Source: Verrucomicrobiota bacterium (GTDB lineage: Bacteria; Verrucomicrobiota; Verrucomicrobiia; Limisphaerales; Pedosphaeraceae). Taken from it: a stretch of 64,000 nucleotides of DNA. The position numbers were made by a program, and so were the translations under genes. The stretch lies in contig JAJPHR010000016.1 of assembly GCA_021325145.1 (NCBI GenBank), positions 1 through 64,000 on the forward strand, written 5' to 3'. A model generated the notes under the pieces. That model had not been told where the DNA came from. It saw only the letters and a program-made list of their open reading frames with translations, and did not search any database. Of this stretch, positions 26,432-34,411 are shown piece by piece; position 1 is the stretch's first letter, and every line of letters begins with the position of its first letter.

Positions 26432-26856
26432 TCCGCACTTGGATGTCTCCAAATCGTGCTCGCCCTCGTTCTCGTCCTCGGTCCCACAGTAGGGCTGACC
26501 CGCCCGGTCAGCCGTCAGGAAACTTCACTCCACCCCCACGCCCGAAGGTGGGGCGCGTCACTCCGTGCGCGCCGTTCCGGAAACCATTCCGCACCCTGCC
26601 TTGCCGCGCCGGAATCAAGTGAAGGCGGGACTCCGAACTCCGCATTGGATGCCCCCCAATCGTGCTCGTGCTCGTCCTCGTCGTCGTCCTCGGTCCCACG
26701 GTAGGGCTGCCCGCCCGCACGCTCAAGCCCCACACTCCACCCCATCCGCCTATTCCCAATCCCAAAGGGATTGCGTCCTCCAGCCCAGGGTTGCGCGTCG
26801 CGCGCTACCCTGGGTAACGGATTCAAATTCGAATCAACCCCAACGGGGTTGTGCCA
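26432..26856. repeat. 425-bp composite repeat, unit A
   Basis: Nearly identical to 27141-27564. It contains two CTCGTC tracts (26451-26486 and 26657-26699), a GCGCGTCACTCCGTGCGCGCCG element near 26551, and the palindrome trio CAATCCCAAAGGGATTG (26757-26773), CCCAGGG...CCCTGGG (26784-26814) and CAACCCCAACGGGGTTG (26835-26851). Confidence 0.85.
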
Positions 26857-26892
26857 ACCCGCCATGGCGACGTGGACAATTTGTCCCGCGCA

Positions 26893-27102
26893 CTCCGCAT
26901 TGGATGCTCCCAATCGTGCTCGTCCTCCTCGGTCCCACAGTAGGGCTGACCCGCTTCCGCACGCTCAAACGCTCCCCACACTCCACCCCATCCGCTCATT
27001 CCCAATCCCAAAGGGATTGCGTCCTCCAGCCCAGGGTTGCGCGTCACGCGCTACCCTGGGTAACGGATGCAAATTCGAATCAACCCCAACGGGGTTGTGC
27101 CA
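26893..27102. repeat. Composite repeat, shorter unit B
   Basis: Repeats only the second half of unit A: a CTCGTC tract (26911-26938) then the palindrome trio at 27003-27019, 27030-27060 and 27081-27097. Confidence 0.8.
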
Positions 27103-27140
27103 ACCCGCTATGGCGACGTGGACAATTTAGTCCCGCGCAC

Positions 27141-27564
27141 TCCGCACTTGGATGTCTCCAAATCGTGCTCGCCCTCGTTCTCGTCCTCGGTCCCACAGTA
27201 GGGCTGACCCGCCCGGTCAGCCGTCAGGAAATTTCACTCCACCCCCACGCCCGAAGGTGGGGCGCGTCACTCCGTGCGCGCCGTTCCGGAAACCATTCCG
27301 CACTCTGCCTTGCCGCGCCGGAATCAAGTGAAGGCGGGACTCCGAACTCCGTATTGGATGCCCCCAATCGTGCTCGTCCTCGTCGTCGTCGTCGTCCTCG
27401 GTCCCACGGTAGGGCTGCCCGCCCGCACGCTCTCCCCACACTCCACCCCATCCGCTTATTCCCAATCCCAAAGGGATTGCGTCCTCCAGCCCGGGGTTGC
27501 GCGTCACGCGCTACCCTGGGTAAAACGGATGCAAATTCAAATCAACCCCAACGGGGTTGTGCCA
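27141..27564. repeat. 425-bp composite repeat, unit C
   Basis: Full copy of unit A, offset by 709 bases. CTCGTC tracts at 27160-27195 and 27365-27403; palindromes at 27463-27479, 27490-27520 and 27543-27559. It abuts the transposase gene. Confidence 0.85.
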
Positions 27565-27601
27565 TCTCGCGGGTTGCGCGCCGTCATGGAACAATGACGG
27601 T

Positions 27602-28057
27602 TCAATCCCACACATATTGCTCATCCCATTCGAGCTCATGTTTGCGGAGCAAAACCCGCAACTCCTCCTGAAAACTCATCTTCCGGTGGTGCTCTTCCTG
27701 CCCGGCGATGTATTTTTTCACCTCTTCCAGATTGGACTGGCTCACTGAAAAATCCGCATAACCGCCCTGCCACTCAAAATCGGCGTACTCGCGGCCTTTC
27801 GTCTTCAGCCAGCCGCTGGAGACTCGTTTGATTTCCTTTACCCAGTCGGCTTGCGTCATGGTGCGGCTCAATCGGGCCAGGATATGCACGTGGTCTTCGA
27901 TCCCGCCGACCTGCAGGGGCGGGCATTCCAGTGTCTTGGAAATGCCGCCAAGTTGCGAGTGCAACGACACGCGCACGGATTTGTCCCGCAGAAACGGGCG
28001 ACGGTCCTTGGTGGAGAAAACCAGATGGATGTAAACGGCGGAAAGGGATTGAGGCAT
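27602..28057 (-). CDS. REP-associated tyrosine (Y1/IS200-like) transposase
   Basis: A 151-residue HUH single-strand transposase. It begins MPQSLSAVYIHLVFSTKDRRPFL, typical of the IS200-like family. The HUH pair is in GGIEDHVHIL (H56 and H58) and the catalytic tyrosine is likely Y116 in EEVKKYIAGQEEHH. I chose the ATG at 28057; the longer upstream frame runs through the repeat module. RAYT proteins cut and join palindromic REP sequences, and the mirrored palindromes on both sides fit that role. The C-terminal basic and acidic tail (RKHELEWDEQYVWD) matches RAYT-like copies seen in Verrucomicrobiota. All key residues are present, so it may be active. Confidence 0.9.
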   Translation of the reverse strand: MPQSLSAVYIHLVFSTKDRRPFLRDKSVRVSLHSQLGGISKTLECPPLQVGGIEDHVHILARLSRTMTQADWVKEIKRVSSGWLKTKGREYADFEWQGGYADFSVSQSNLEEVKKYIAGQEEHHRKMSFQEELRVLLRKHELEWDEQYVWD

Positions 28058-28425
28058 AGCTGTGGCACTCTGGCGCAACCCCGTTGGGGTTGTCAATTTG
28101 TTCGGCGATGACCCAGGGTAGCGCGTGCCTCCCGCCTTCGCTTCGCTACGACGCGGCACGCGCAACCCTGGGCTTTGGGACGGAATCCCTTTGGGATTCT
28201 CTGAGCACTCCACCGAAACAGCGAGAAACGGTCATGGGTGCGCGAGCACCCATGACCCGAGAAACCTCGTTTTGTCGCAAGTGCCTATGGTTCAATGTAA
28301 TTAAGTTTGTCCGTAGTTTTCTGGATATACCCACCGTTGTCCCACCCCCTGCGGCAGAATGGGCGAGGACAACCAAGTTCGAAATCAGAAATCAGAATAA
28401 AATAAGAAATGGAGTGAGAACGATT
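28058..28425. other. Intergenic: right palindrome module and helicase-gene upstream region
   Basis: Holds the right-hand REP-like module (28071-28199) and a further hairpin CATGGGTGCGCGAGCACCCATG around 28232-28253. About 130 more AT-rich bases precede the start at 28426. No gene. Confidence 0.6.
28071..28199. repeat. Inverted palindrome module right of the transposase
   Basis: Palindromes at 28071-28092, 28112-28129/28155-28172 (17 of 18 bases paired, larger loop) and 28183-28199. These are reverse complements, in reverse order, of the trio left of the transposase gene. Confidence 0.8.
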
Positions 28426-29688
28426 ATGGATGCTGAAAGAAATGTGCACGCGGAGGGAACCGAAGCGGCGTCGAACCCGCCCCGATTGGAAACGCTGGGC
28501 GTGGAGGATGTGGAGCCCTGGCCGGAGCCGGTGGAAGGGAAGGTCTTGCTGGATGACTTGCGCGGGGTGTTGGAGCGGTTTGTGGTGTTGCCGAAATGGG
28601 CCGGGGAGACGCTGGCGTTATGGGTCGTGCACACGTATGCCTATCAGCTTCGCAACGTGAGCACGTACCTGGGGATCGAGTCGCCGCAGAAGCGGTGCGG
28701 GAAAACGACGTTGTTGAGCGTCTTGAGCGAATTGGTGAACCGGCCCGTGGTGGCGGCCAATATCAGCCCGCCGGCGTTCTTCCGGGTGATCGAGGAAACG
28801 CGGCCAACGTTGCTGATCGACGAGGCGGACACGTTCCTGGCGGGCAATGACGAGTTGCGCGGGATTTTAAATTCGGGTTACAGCCGGAAAACGGCATATG
28901 TGGTCCGCGTTTCCTCAATGAGGAACTCCGCGCTCCACACTCCGAATTCCGAATTGGAAGGTTCGCGCCTGGCCCGGTTTTCCTGCTGGTGTCCCAAGGT
29001 GATGGCGGCGATTGGCCGGCTGCCGGAGACGTTGGCGGACCGGTGCATCGTGATTCGCATGCAGCGCAAGACGGCGCAGGAGGAATGCGAGCGGCTGAAG
29101 AAACTGCAGGCGACGGACCTGCGCCGGAAATGCGCGCGGTTCGCGCGGGACAATGAAGAGCGAATCGCCGGCGCCCGGCCGGAGTTGCCGGAGAGTTTGA
29201 ATGATCGGGCGGCGGACATCTGGGAGCCCTTGCTGGTGTTGGCGGACCTGGCGGGCGGCGATTGGCCGCGCTTGGCGCGGCTGGCGGCGGAGGGCCTGAG
29301 CACGAGCGCGCAGGAGAGCAGCCCGATTGCGGCCTTGCTCGCGGAGTTGGCGGTGGTATTCGTGGAGATCGATGGCAATCAAGTCTTCAGCCGGACGCTC
29401 GTCGCGGTGTTGAATGCGTCACCGGACCGGCCGTGGGCGGAGTTGAGCCAGGGCAAGCCGGTGACGGAATTGTGGCTGGCGAACCAATTGCGGCCTTATG
29501 GGATCCGGCCTCGGACGAGGCGGATCGGGGACGAGCGGGCCAAAGGTTACGCCCTCGAGGATTTCCAGGAGACTTTCCGGCGCTATGTTCCGGCATCCAT
29601 CGCCAGGGCGCTGCTGGCCGAGGGAGTGGAGGAGGCTGGCCCGCTCCCATCCAGTTCAGGCCGTTCCTCGCAAGATATACCAGCTTAG
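28426..29688 (+). CDS. DUF3631 helicase-like ATPase, orphan
   Basis: A 420-residue AAA+-like protein. LGIESPQKRCGKTTLL is the Walker A region and RPTLLIDEADTFL the Walker B, followed by NDELRGILNSGYSRKTAYVVRV and KVMAAIGRLPETLADRCIVIRMQRK. This is the full DUF3631 pattern, known from phage, plasmid and mobile-element helicases that usually accompany a primase-polymerase. None is encoded here, so this looks like a stranded or recruited piece of a mobile element. The ATG at 28426 follows GGAGTGAG. Between the strand YVVRV and the block CWCPKV lies an extra Ser/Asn-rich stretch of about 20 residues (DNA 28916-28966) that resembles the intergenic repeats nearby. The stop shares TTAG with the convergent DUF5989 gene. 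Confidence 0.85.
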   Translation: MDAERNVHAEGTEAASNPPRLETLGVEDVEPWPEPVEGKVLLDDLRGVLERFVVLPKWAGETLALWVVHTYAYQLRNVSTYLGIESPQKRCGKTTLLSVLSELVNRPVVAANISPPAFFRVIEETRPTLLIDEADTFLAGNDELRGILNSGYSRKTAYVVRVSSMRNSALHTPNSELEGSRLARFSCWCPKVMAAIGRLPETLADRCIVIRMQRKTAQEECERLKKLQATDLRRKCARFARDNEERIAGARPELPESLNDRAADIWEPLLVLADLAGGDWPRLARLAAEGLSTSAQESSPIAALLAELAVVFVEIDGNQVFSRTLVAVLNASPDRPWAELSQGKPVTELWLANQLRPYGIRPRTRRIGDERAKGYALEDFQETFRRYVPASIARALLAEGVEEAGPLPSSSGRSSQDIPA

Positions 29689-29882
29689 AAAAGCGTGTAG
29701 ATGAAAGGCGCTGCCGAAGTGCTGCCGAGGATGATAAGCAGGCCCAGCCCCAAAAGCGCCAGCACCAACGGGATCAGCCAGTACTTCTTGTTATGCTTGA
29801 GCAGTTGAAGAAACTCACCGGCCAGGCTTGCTTGTTTGGACTGGTTGGCTTCTTCGAAAGCGTTTGGCTTGTTATCGCTCAT
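29685..29882 (-). CDS. DUF5989 small membrane protein
   Basis: A 65-residue protein with one membrane helix. A charged N-terminus (MSDNKPNAFEEANQ) and FLQLLKHNKKYWLIPLVLAL are followed by a helix and the conserved end GSTSAAPFIYTLF. That pattern is DUF5989, a small family found beside SxtJ-like and carbamoyltransferase genes. Here it is divergent from that group with 360 bases to the small gene cluster at 30041, rather than in the same direction as in many genomes. The function is unknown; a role as a subunit or chaperone of the membrane part of the carbamoyltransferase system is plausible. Confidence 0.85.
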   Translation of the reverse strand: MSDNKPNAFEEANQSKQASLAGEFLQLLKHNKKYWLIPLVLALLGLGLLIILGSTSAAPFIYTLF

Positions 29883-30040
29883 ACAGTGATCGAAATTGGC
29901 GCTTCTGTACGCCGACCATAAGCATACCAGCAGAACAGGCGCTCACAGGCAAGACAATTCAACGCAAATACCCCAACCGCCGGATTTTAACCTTGATGCC
30001 CGGCAAAGCAGTGCGGAATATGGGGCTTTAATGCCCTGAT

Positions 30041-30241
30041 ATGCCCTTCAAAAGCCATAGTCCGGACAGCTTCACCAAAGGCTGGTTCGTGGGGAATTAT
30101 TCTCCGACCCTGCTGCCGACCGATGACATCCGCCCGCGCCAATTGCTGGAACGAACGAGGCATGGCCCGCGCACACCCGGGAACCTGGGTGCCTTCATGA
30201 AAGATTACTTTTCAGCGGCCGCGCGTAAGCACCGAGCATGA
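30041..30241 (+). CDS. Short protein, possible truncated cupin-like fragment
   Basis: A 66-residue product. The first half (MPFKSHSPDSFTKGWFVGNY.PTLLPTDD) resembles the start of small cupin-like proteins of polysaccharide loci (GWF.GNF.PTL). The second half does not continue that fold and is Arg-rich. It may be a shortened remnant, or a genuine short protein. Its TGA overlaps the ATG of the next small gene (ATGA at 30238-30241), favouring real translation. Function unknown. Confidence 0.45.
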   Translation: MPFKSHSPDSFTKGWFVGNYSPTLLPTDDIRPRQLLERTRHGPRTPGNLGAFMKDYFSAAARKHRA

Positions 30242-30420
30242 ACAGGTTTCTGCAATGGATTTTTCCGGCCGTGGCCGCTCTCCTCGCGGCGTTTGGCGTG
30301 TTGAATGCCATCTCGTTTCACCCGCAAGGCCACGTCGCTCTGATCAACACCTTTTGGTGTTGCATGCTCCTGGCTGGATTTTTTTTGGCGGCCTGCTACA
30401 AGGCGAAACAACAGCAGTAG
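30238..30420 (+). CDS. Small membrane protein, two helices
   Basis: A 60-residue protein (MNRFLQWIFPAVAALLAAFG..., then INTFWCCMLLAGFFLAACYKAKQQQ) with two membrane helices and a short basic tail. It ends three bases before the carbamoyltransferase start and overlaps the preceding short gene by four bases, so it is clearly part of that operon. I do not recognise a family. A small membrane partner of the SxtJ-type system is a reasonable guess. Confidence 0.7.
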   Translation: MNRFLQWIFPAVAALLAAFGVLNAISFHPQGHVALINTFWCCMLLAGFFLAACYKAKQQQ

Positions 30421-30422
30421 CC

Positions 30423-32270
30423 ATGGCCACGCACATTTTGGGCATCTCAGCGTTCTATCATGACAGCGCGGCGGTGCTGCTGGCGGATGGGAGGATTGTG
30501 GCGGCGGCGCAGGAGGAGCGGTTCACGCGCAGGAAGCACGACCACCGATTTCCGGAAAACGCCGTGGCTTATTGCCTTAAGGAAGCCGGCATCGAGCCGG
30601 AGGCGCTGGACTACGTGGTTTTCTATGACAAGCCGCTGCTGAAGTTCGACCGGTTGATGGAGACGTACCTGGCTTTTGCGCCCGCGGGCCTGCGTTCCTT
30701 TCTCTCGGGCATGCCGCTCTGGCTTAAAACCAAACTTCATTTGCCGCGCGAAATCAAAAAGTCCCTCGGCGGCCGTTATCAAAAACGCATCGCCTTTACG
30801 TATCATCACGAGTCGCACGCGGCGAGCGCCTTTTATCCCTCGCCGTATGAAGAAGCCGCCATCCTCACCATGGACGGCGTGGGCGAATGGGACACCGCGA
30901 GCATCGGGCATGGCAAGGGAAACAAAATCGAGATGCTTAAGGCGCTGCGGTTTCCGCATTCCCTCGGGTTGTTGTACAGCGCTTTCACCTATTTCACGGG
31001 CTTTCGGGTCAACTCGGGCGAATATAAATTGATGGGTCTTGCTCCGTATGGCGAACCGAAATACACGGACCTGATCCTCGACAAGGTGATCGATTTAAAG
31101 CCGGACGGCTCGTTCGCGATGGACATGCGGTATTTCAATTTCTGCCAGGGATTGACAATGACCGGCCCCGAGTTCGCGCGGTTGTTCGACGGGCCGGCGC
31201 GCAATCCCGAAAGCATGATTACGCAGCGGGAGATGGACCTGGCCGCGTCCATCCAAAAGGTGACTGAGGAAATCGTTTTGCGCATGGCCAAAACCGCCCG
31301 CGAATTGACCGGGTCGAAATATCTTTGCCTGGCCGGTGGCGTGGCGTTGAACTGCGTCGCGAACGGTGTGTTGCTGCGCTCGGGAATTTTCGAGGACATC
31401 TGGATTCCCCCGCCCGCGGGCGACGCCGGCGGCGCGCTCGGAGCCGCGCTCTTTCTGCATCACCAATTGCTGGGCAAGGAACGCAAGCCGGATGGCGGAG
31501 ACAGCATCGCTGGTTCGCTGCTCGGCCCGAAATACACGAACCAGGAGATCGGCGAGTTTTTGAAATCCAAAAACATCCCGCATCATCATTATCCGGATGA
31601 AGCGGAGTTGCTGAAGAAGACTGTGGCAGCGATGACGAACGGCCAGGTGGTGGGCTGGTTTCAGGACCGGATGGAATTCGGCCCGCGCGCGCTGGGCGCC
31701 CGGAGCATCATCGGCGATGCCCGGAGCGAGAAAATGCAGTCGGTCATGAACTTGCGCATCAAATACCGGGAATCGTTCCGGCCCTTCGCGCCCAGCGTGT
31801 TGCGCGAAGACATCGGCGAGTTCTTCGAACTGGACCGCGAGTCGCCGTACATGCTGCTGGTGGCGGATGTTCGCAAGGAGCAACGCTGCGGACTGACGCC
31901 CGAGCAGAAACAATTGATGAAGGAGCCGGATTTGCGCAAACGGGTAAACGTCAAGCGCTCGGTCATCCCGGCGGTAACCCACGTGGACATGTCCGCGCGC
32001 ATCCAAAGCGTGGACGAGCGGCGCAACGGGCGGTACTACCGGCTCATTCGCGAGTTCAAGCGGCAGACCGGTTGCGGCGTGATCATCAACACCAGCTTCA
32101 ACATCCGGGGCGAACCGATCGTCTGCACGCCGCAGGACGCTTATCGCTGCTTCATCGCGTGCGACATGGATGTGCTGGTGCTGGAGAATTTCATTCTGCT
32201 CAAAACCGAACAACCCAAACTGGCGGCCAGTGAAAAGGAAAAATACATCGGCAGTTTTTCGCTGGATTAA
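30423..32270 (+). CDS. Carbamoyltransferase (NodU/TobZ family)
   Basis: Transfers a carbamoyl group from carbamoyl phosphate, via carbamoyl-adenylate, to a hydroxyl of a sugar or natural product. The 615-residue length fits NodU/CmcH/TobZ enzymes. The N-terminal Kae1-like domain begins MATHILGISAFYHDSAAVLL, with TYHHESHAASAFYPSPYEEAAILTMDGVGEW (metal-binding His) and LCLAGGVALNCVANG. The C-terminal YrdC-like part has GWFQDRMEFGPRALGARSI, and TSFNIRGEPIVC ends the family pattern. The ATG at 30423 gives the standard start; upstream open frame is read-through of the small gene. SxtJ and DUF5989 genes surround it. The acceptor is unknown, and no glycosyltransferases are adjacent, unlike most such enzymes. 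Confidence 0.95.
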   Translation: MATHILGISAFYHDSAAVLLADGRIVAAAQEERFTRRKHDHRFPENAVAYCLKEAGIEPEALDYVVFYDKPLLKFDRLMETYLAFAPAGLRSFLSGMPLWLKTKLHLPREIKKSLGGRYQKRIAFTYHHESHAASAFYPSPYEEAAILTMDGVGEWDTASIGHGKGNKIEMLKALRFPHSLGLLYSAFTYFTGFRVNSGEYKLMGLAPYGEPKYTDLILDKVIDLKPDGSFAMDMRYFNFCQGLTMTGPEFARLFDGPARNPESMITQREMDLAASIQKVTEEIVLRMAKTARELTGSKYLCLAGGVALNCVANGVLLRSGIFEDIWIPPPAGDAGGALGAALFLHHQLLGKERKPDGGDSIAGSLLGPKYTNQEIGEFLKSKNIPHHHYPDEAELLKKTVAAMTNGQVVGWFQDRMEFGPRALGARSIIGDARSEKMQSVMNLRIKYRESFRPFAPSVLREDIGEFFELDRESPYMLLVADVRKEQRCGLTPEQKQLMKEPDLRKRVNVKRSVIPAVTHVDMSARIQSVDERRNGRYYRLIREFKRQTGCGVIINTSFNIRGEPIVCTPQDAYRCFIACDMDVLVLENFILLKTEQPKLAASEKEKYIGSFSLD

Positions 32271-32315
32271 TTCACCCAGTCCCGATACTCCACCACTCCA
32301 ACACCCCGATCCGCC

Positions 32316-32753
32316 ATGATGAATCCATTCACAGAGGTTAATTGGAATCCGGACCGTCCCGCGCGGCGGAAGTTCGGGCTGAGCCTGATGATCGGGTTTC
32401 CGTGCATCGCCGCGGTGCTCTTGCTCGGGGGGCATCTGGCGAAAGGCGGGTGGAAACCGGGATTGTTCTGGCTGGGCGGAGTTGGGTTTGCGCTGGGCCT
32501 GGTGTTTTGGGCGCTGCCCGCCATTGCCAAACCATTTTACCTGGTCTGGTATTTCCTTGGCTGCTGCGTCGGCTTCGTCGTTGGCAATCTTGTGCTCACG
32601 CTCTTTTTCTACGCGCTGCTGAGTCCCGTGGGCTGCCTCATGCGGTTCCGTGGACGGCGGCCTCTCACGAAGGGGTTTGATAAAACGAAAACCACCTATT
32701 GGGAGAACGCCGAGAAAGCCGTCGATGTGAAAAGCTACTACCAACAGTTCTAA
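32316..32753 (+). CDS. SxtJ-family membrane protein
   Basis: A 145-residue protein: a short soluble start (FTEVNWNPDRPARRKFGLSLMIGFPC), about four hydrophobic segments (23-43, 50-70, 75-100, 96-112) and a cytoplasmic tail ending YWENAEKAVDVKSYYQQF. SxtJ is named from the saxitoxin cluster, where its role is not settled. The family nearly always accompanies a carbamoyltransferase, as here (45 bases after its stop), which suggests it anchors or assists that enzyme at the membrane. Confidence 0.88.
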   Translation: MMNPFTEVNWNPDRPARRKFGLSLMIGFPCIAAVLLLGGHLAKGGWKPGLFWLGGVGFALGLVFWALPAIAKPFYLVWYFLGCCVGFVVGNLVLTLFFYALLSPVGCLMRFRGRRPLTKGFDKTKTTYWENAEKAVDVKSYYQQF

Positions 32754-32798
32754 TGGAGCGACGGAGCGCGGAACTCCGGTTCACCCGGTAATACCTTC

Positions 32799-33083
32799 AT
32801 GTGCTTGCGATTCCTCCTGGTTTTGGTCTGGCTGGCGGGGGCCGTTGCCGCGGAAGCTTACGCCGTCGAGAGCGCTCCTCCCGTCAATTCGCAGAACACC
32901 ACGCCCCCAACTTCCGTCAGCGCGGACTCGCTTGCGGCGCGCTATGAGCCAACGTCAGCCGCACAAATTCACCAGCGCTGGCTGCTCTTGGGGTTGATCG
33001 TGGTGTTGCTGGCGATTGCCGTGGTTTATCTCCGGCGAAAAAGAGCGCGCCGGCGCAACTTGACACGACCGCCAATTGGGTAG
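32799..33083 (+). CDS. Short membrane-anchored protein, unknown
   Basis: A 94-residue protein with an N-terminal signal or anchor (MCLRFLLVLVWLAGAVAAEA), a Thr/Ser/Pro-rich middle and a second helix (WLLLGLIVVLLAIAVVYL) before an Arg-rich end. It resembles a small type I membrane protein with an extracytoplasmic loop of about 40 residues. It follows SxtJ by 45 bases in the same direction, so it may belong to that operon, though nothing in the sequence ties it to carbamoylation. Confidence 0.6.
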   Translation: MCLRFLLVLVWLAGAVAAEAYAVESAPPVNSQNTTPPTSVSADSLAARYEPTSAAQIHQRWLLLGLIVVLLAIAVVYLRRKRARRRNLTRPPIG

Positions 33084-33159
33084 GGACACTGCTGGCGCGA
33101 ACCGGGGTTGAGGATTCCCTTGCGCGGTTCGCGAGTTGGTGTATATAACCGGGCAGGGA

Positions 33160-34191
33160 ATGAGAGCGGCCGTGCTTTACGGGCAGGAAGAGATCCGGGT
33201 GGAAGAAGTCGTTGCGCCGCCTTTGAAAAGGGGAGAGGTGCGCATACGCATCGAGGCCGCCCTGACTTGCGGCACGGATTTGAAGGTCTTCAAGCGGGGG
33301 TATCACGCCCGGATGATCGTTCCGCCTGCGGTTTTCGGCCACGAACTCGCCGGAGTCATCAGCGAAGTCCATCCCACCGTCAAAAATTGGCGACCGGGCG
33401 ACCGCGTCGTGGCCGCCAATTCCGCCCCTTGCGAAAAGTGCTCTCACTGCCGCAATCGGCAGGAAAACCTCTGTGATGATCTCCTGTTCCTCAACGGCGC
33501 GTATGCGGAATGCATCGCCGTCCCGGCGCGGATCGTGGAAAGAAACCTGCTGCCGCTCAAGGATTCCACAAGGTTTCATGATGCCGCGCTGATGGAACCG
33601 CTGGCCTGCGTGGTGCAAGGCGTGGAGGATTCCCAATTGCGCGCCGGCCAGCGCGTGCTGGTGATCGGGGCGGGACCCATCGGGCTGATGTTTATCGCGC
33701 TCGCGCGGCAAATCGGCTGCCATGTCACCGCCGCCGGACGCGGGAAGTTGCGCTTGCAGGCGGCCAACCGCCTGGGCGCTGAGCGCACCATCGATGTCGC
33801 GGGCAAGACCGACCTCGTCCGTGCCATCCGCTTGCAGGCGGAGGATGAATTCGACGCCGTGATCGAGGCGGTCGGCAAGCCCGAAGTTTGGGAAGCGGCT
33901 GTGCGATTGGTGCGGAAGGGCGGAGTGGTCAATTTCTTCGGCGGATGTCCCTCGGGGACCAGCATCACGCTGGACACCGCTTTGATCCACTATTCGAACC
34001 TCACCTTGCGCGCCAGCTTTCACCACACGCCGCGCACCATCCGCCGCGCGCTCGCATTGATCGAGGCGGGCGTGATTCATGCCGATGATTTTGTGAGCGG
34101 CGAATGTTCCTTGAGCCAGCTGCCCGAACTGTTCCGGTCCATGACCGAGGGGAACCGGGCGGTGAAGACCTTGATCCGCGTGCGCGAATAA
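33160..34191 (+). CDS. Zinc-dependent alcohol/polyol dehydrogenase (MDR)
   Basis: A 343-residue medium-chain dehydrogenase. Catalytic zinc ligands are C37 (LTCGTD) and the GHE motif (H61, E62). The structural-zinc loop has C91, C94, C97 and C105 (CEKCSHCRNRQENLC). The Rossmann fold has RVLVIGAGPIG. The pattern is nearest to sorbitol/threonine-dehydrogenase-type enzymes (GGCPSGTSITLDT), so the substrate may be a polyol or amino alcohol, but it is not defined. I used the ATG at 33160; a GTG eight codons earlier is possible. It stands alone, followed by a hairpin terminator. Confidence 0.88.
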   Translation: MRAAVLYGQEEIRVEEVVAPPLKRGEVRIRIEAALTCGTDLKVFKRGYHARMIVPPAVFGHELAGVISEVHPTVKNWRPGDRVVAANSAPCEKCSHCRNRQENLCDDLLFLNGAYAECIAVPARIVERNLLPLKDSTRFHDAALMEPLACVVQGVEDSQLRAGQRVLVIGAGPIGLMFIALARQIGCHVTAAGRGKLRLQAANRLGAERTIDVAGKTDLVRAIRLQAEDEFDAVIEAVGKPEVWEAAVRLVRKGGVVNFFGGCPSGTSITLDTALIHYSNLTLRASFHHTPRTIRRALALIEAGVIHADDFVSGECSLSQLPELFRSMTEGNRAVKTLIRVRE

Positions 34192-34337
34192 TTCCGGGTT
34201 TCACGAACTTTTTTGAAACGAAATTTGCGCCTTGGTGTCTTTATTGATGGATGGAACGAACCGCGTGAGGTAATAGCCCGTTCCTTCGACGGGCTGGACC
34301 CCAAGACGCACAAGTCATCAATGCACATCTGCCTGAT

Positions 34338-34359
34338 GGGCCCTCGACCGTGAGGGCCC
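34338..34359. terminator. Hairpin terminator candidate
   Basis: GGGCCCTC (34338-34345) and GAGGGCCC (34352-34359) form a perfect 8-base stem with a 6-base loop, followed by CTTCT. Placed between convergent genes. Confidence 0.5.
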
Positions 34360-34411
34360 CTTCTGTGTACGCCAACACTCCAGGCATTGCGATCGCTCTA
34401 TCGGTTAAGAG

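Larger units (their letters stand above)
26009..27601. other. Repeat-filled intergenic region
   Basis: About 1.6 kb with no credible gene. It holds the second 108-base repeat (26247-26354), two 425-base near-identical units 709 bases apart, and a shorter unit between them, each carrying the palindrome module seen beside the transposase gene. Long open frames here arise only because the repeats lack stops. Confidence 0.8.
27463..28199. mobile_element. REP-type transposase locus with inverted flanking modules
   Basis: The transposase gene (27602-28057) is bracketed by the palindrome trio on the left (27463-27479, 27490-27520, 27543-27564). The same three palindromes lie on the right in mirror order (28071-28092, 28112-28172, 28183-28199). 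This is the arrangement expected for REP elements and their mobilising RAYT transposase. There is no target-site duplication that I can define by eye. Confidence 0.7.

Noticed and set aside
26432-27564. Possible CRISPR-like array
   Set aside because: Units are hundreds of bases with internal palindromes, no short constant repeat with unique spacers and no cas genes.
26565-27671. 368-codon frame across the repeat block
   Set aside because: Open only because the repeats lack stops; sequence is repetitive and Arg/Pro/Ser-rich.
31095-32744. 549-codon leftward frame over the carbamoyltransferase and SxtJ genes
   Set aside because: Antisense to two clear genes and spans their boundary.
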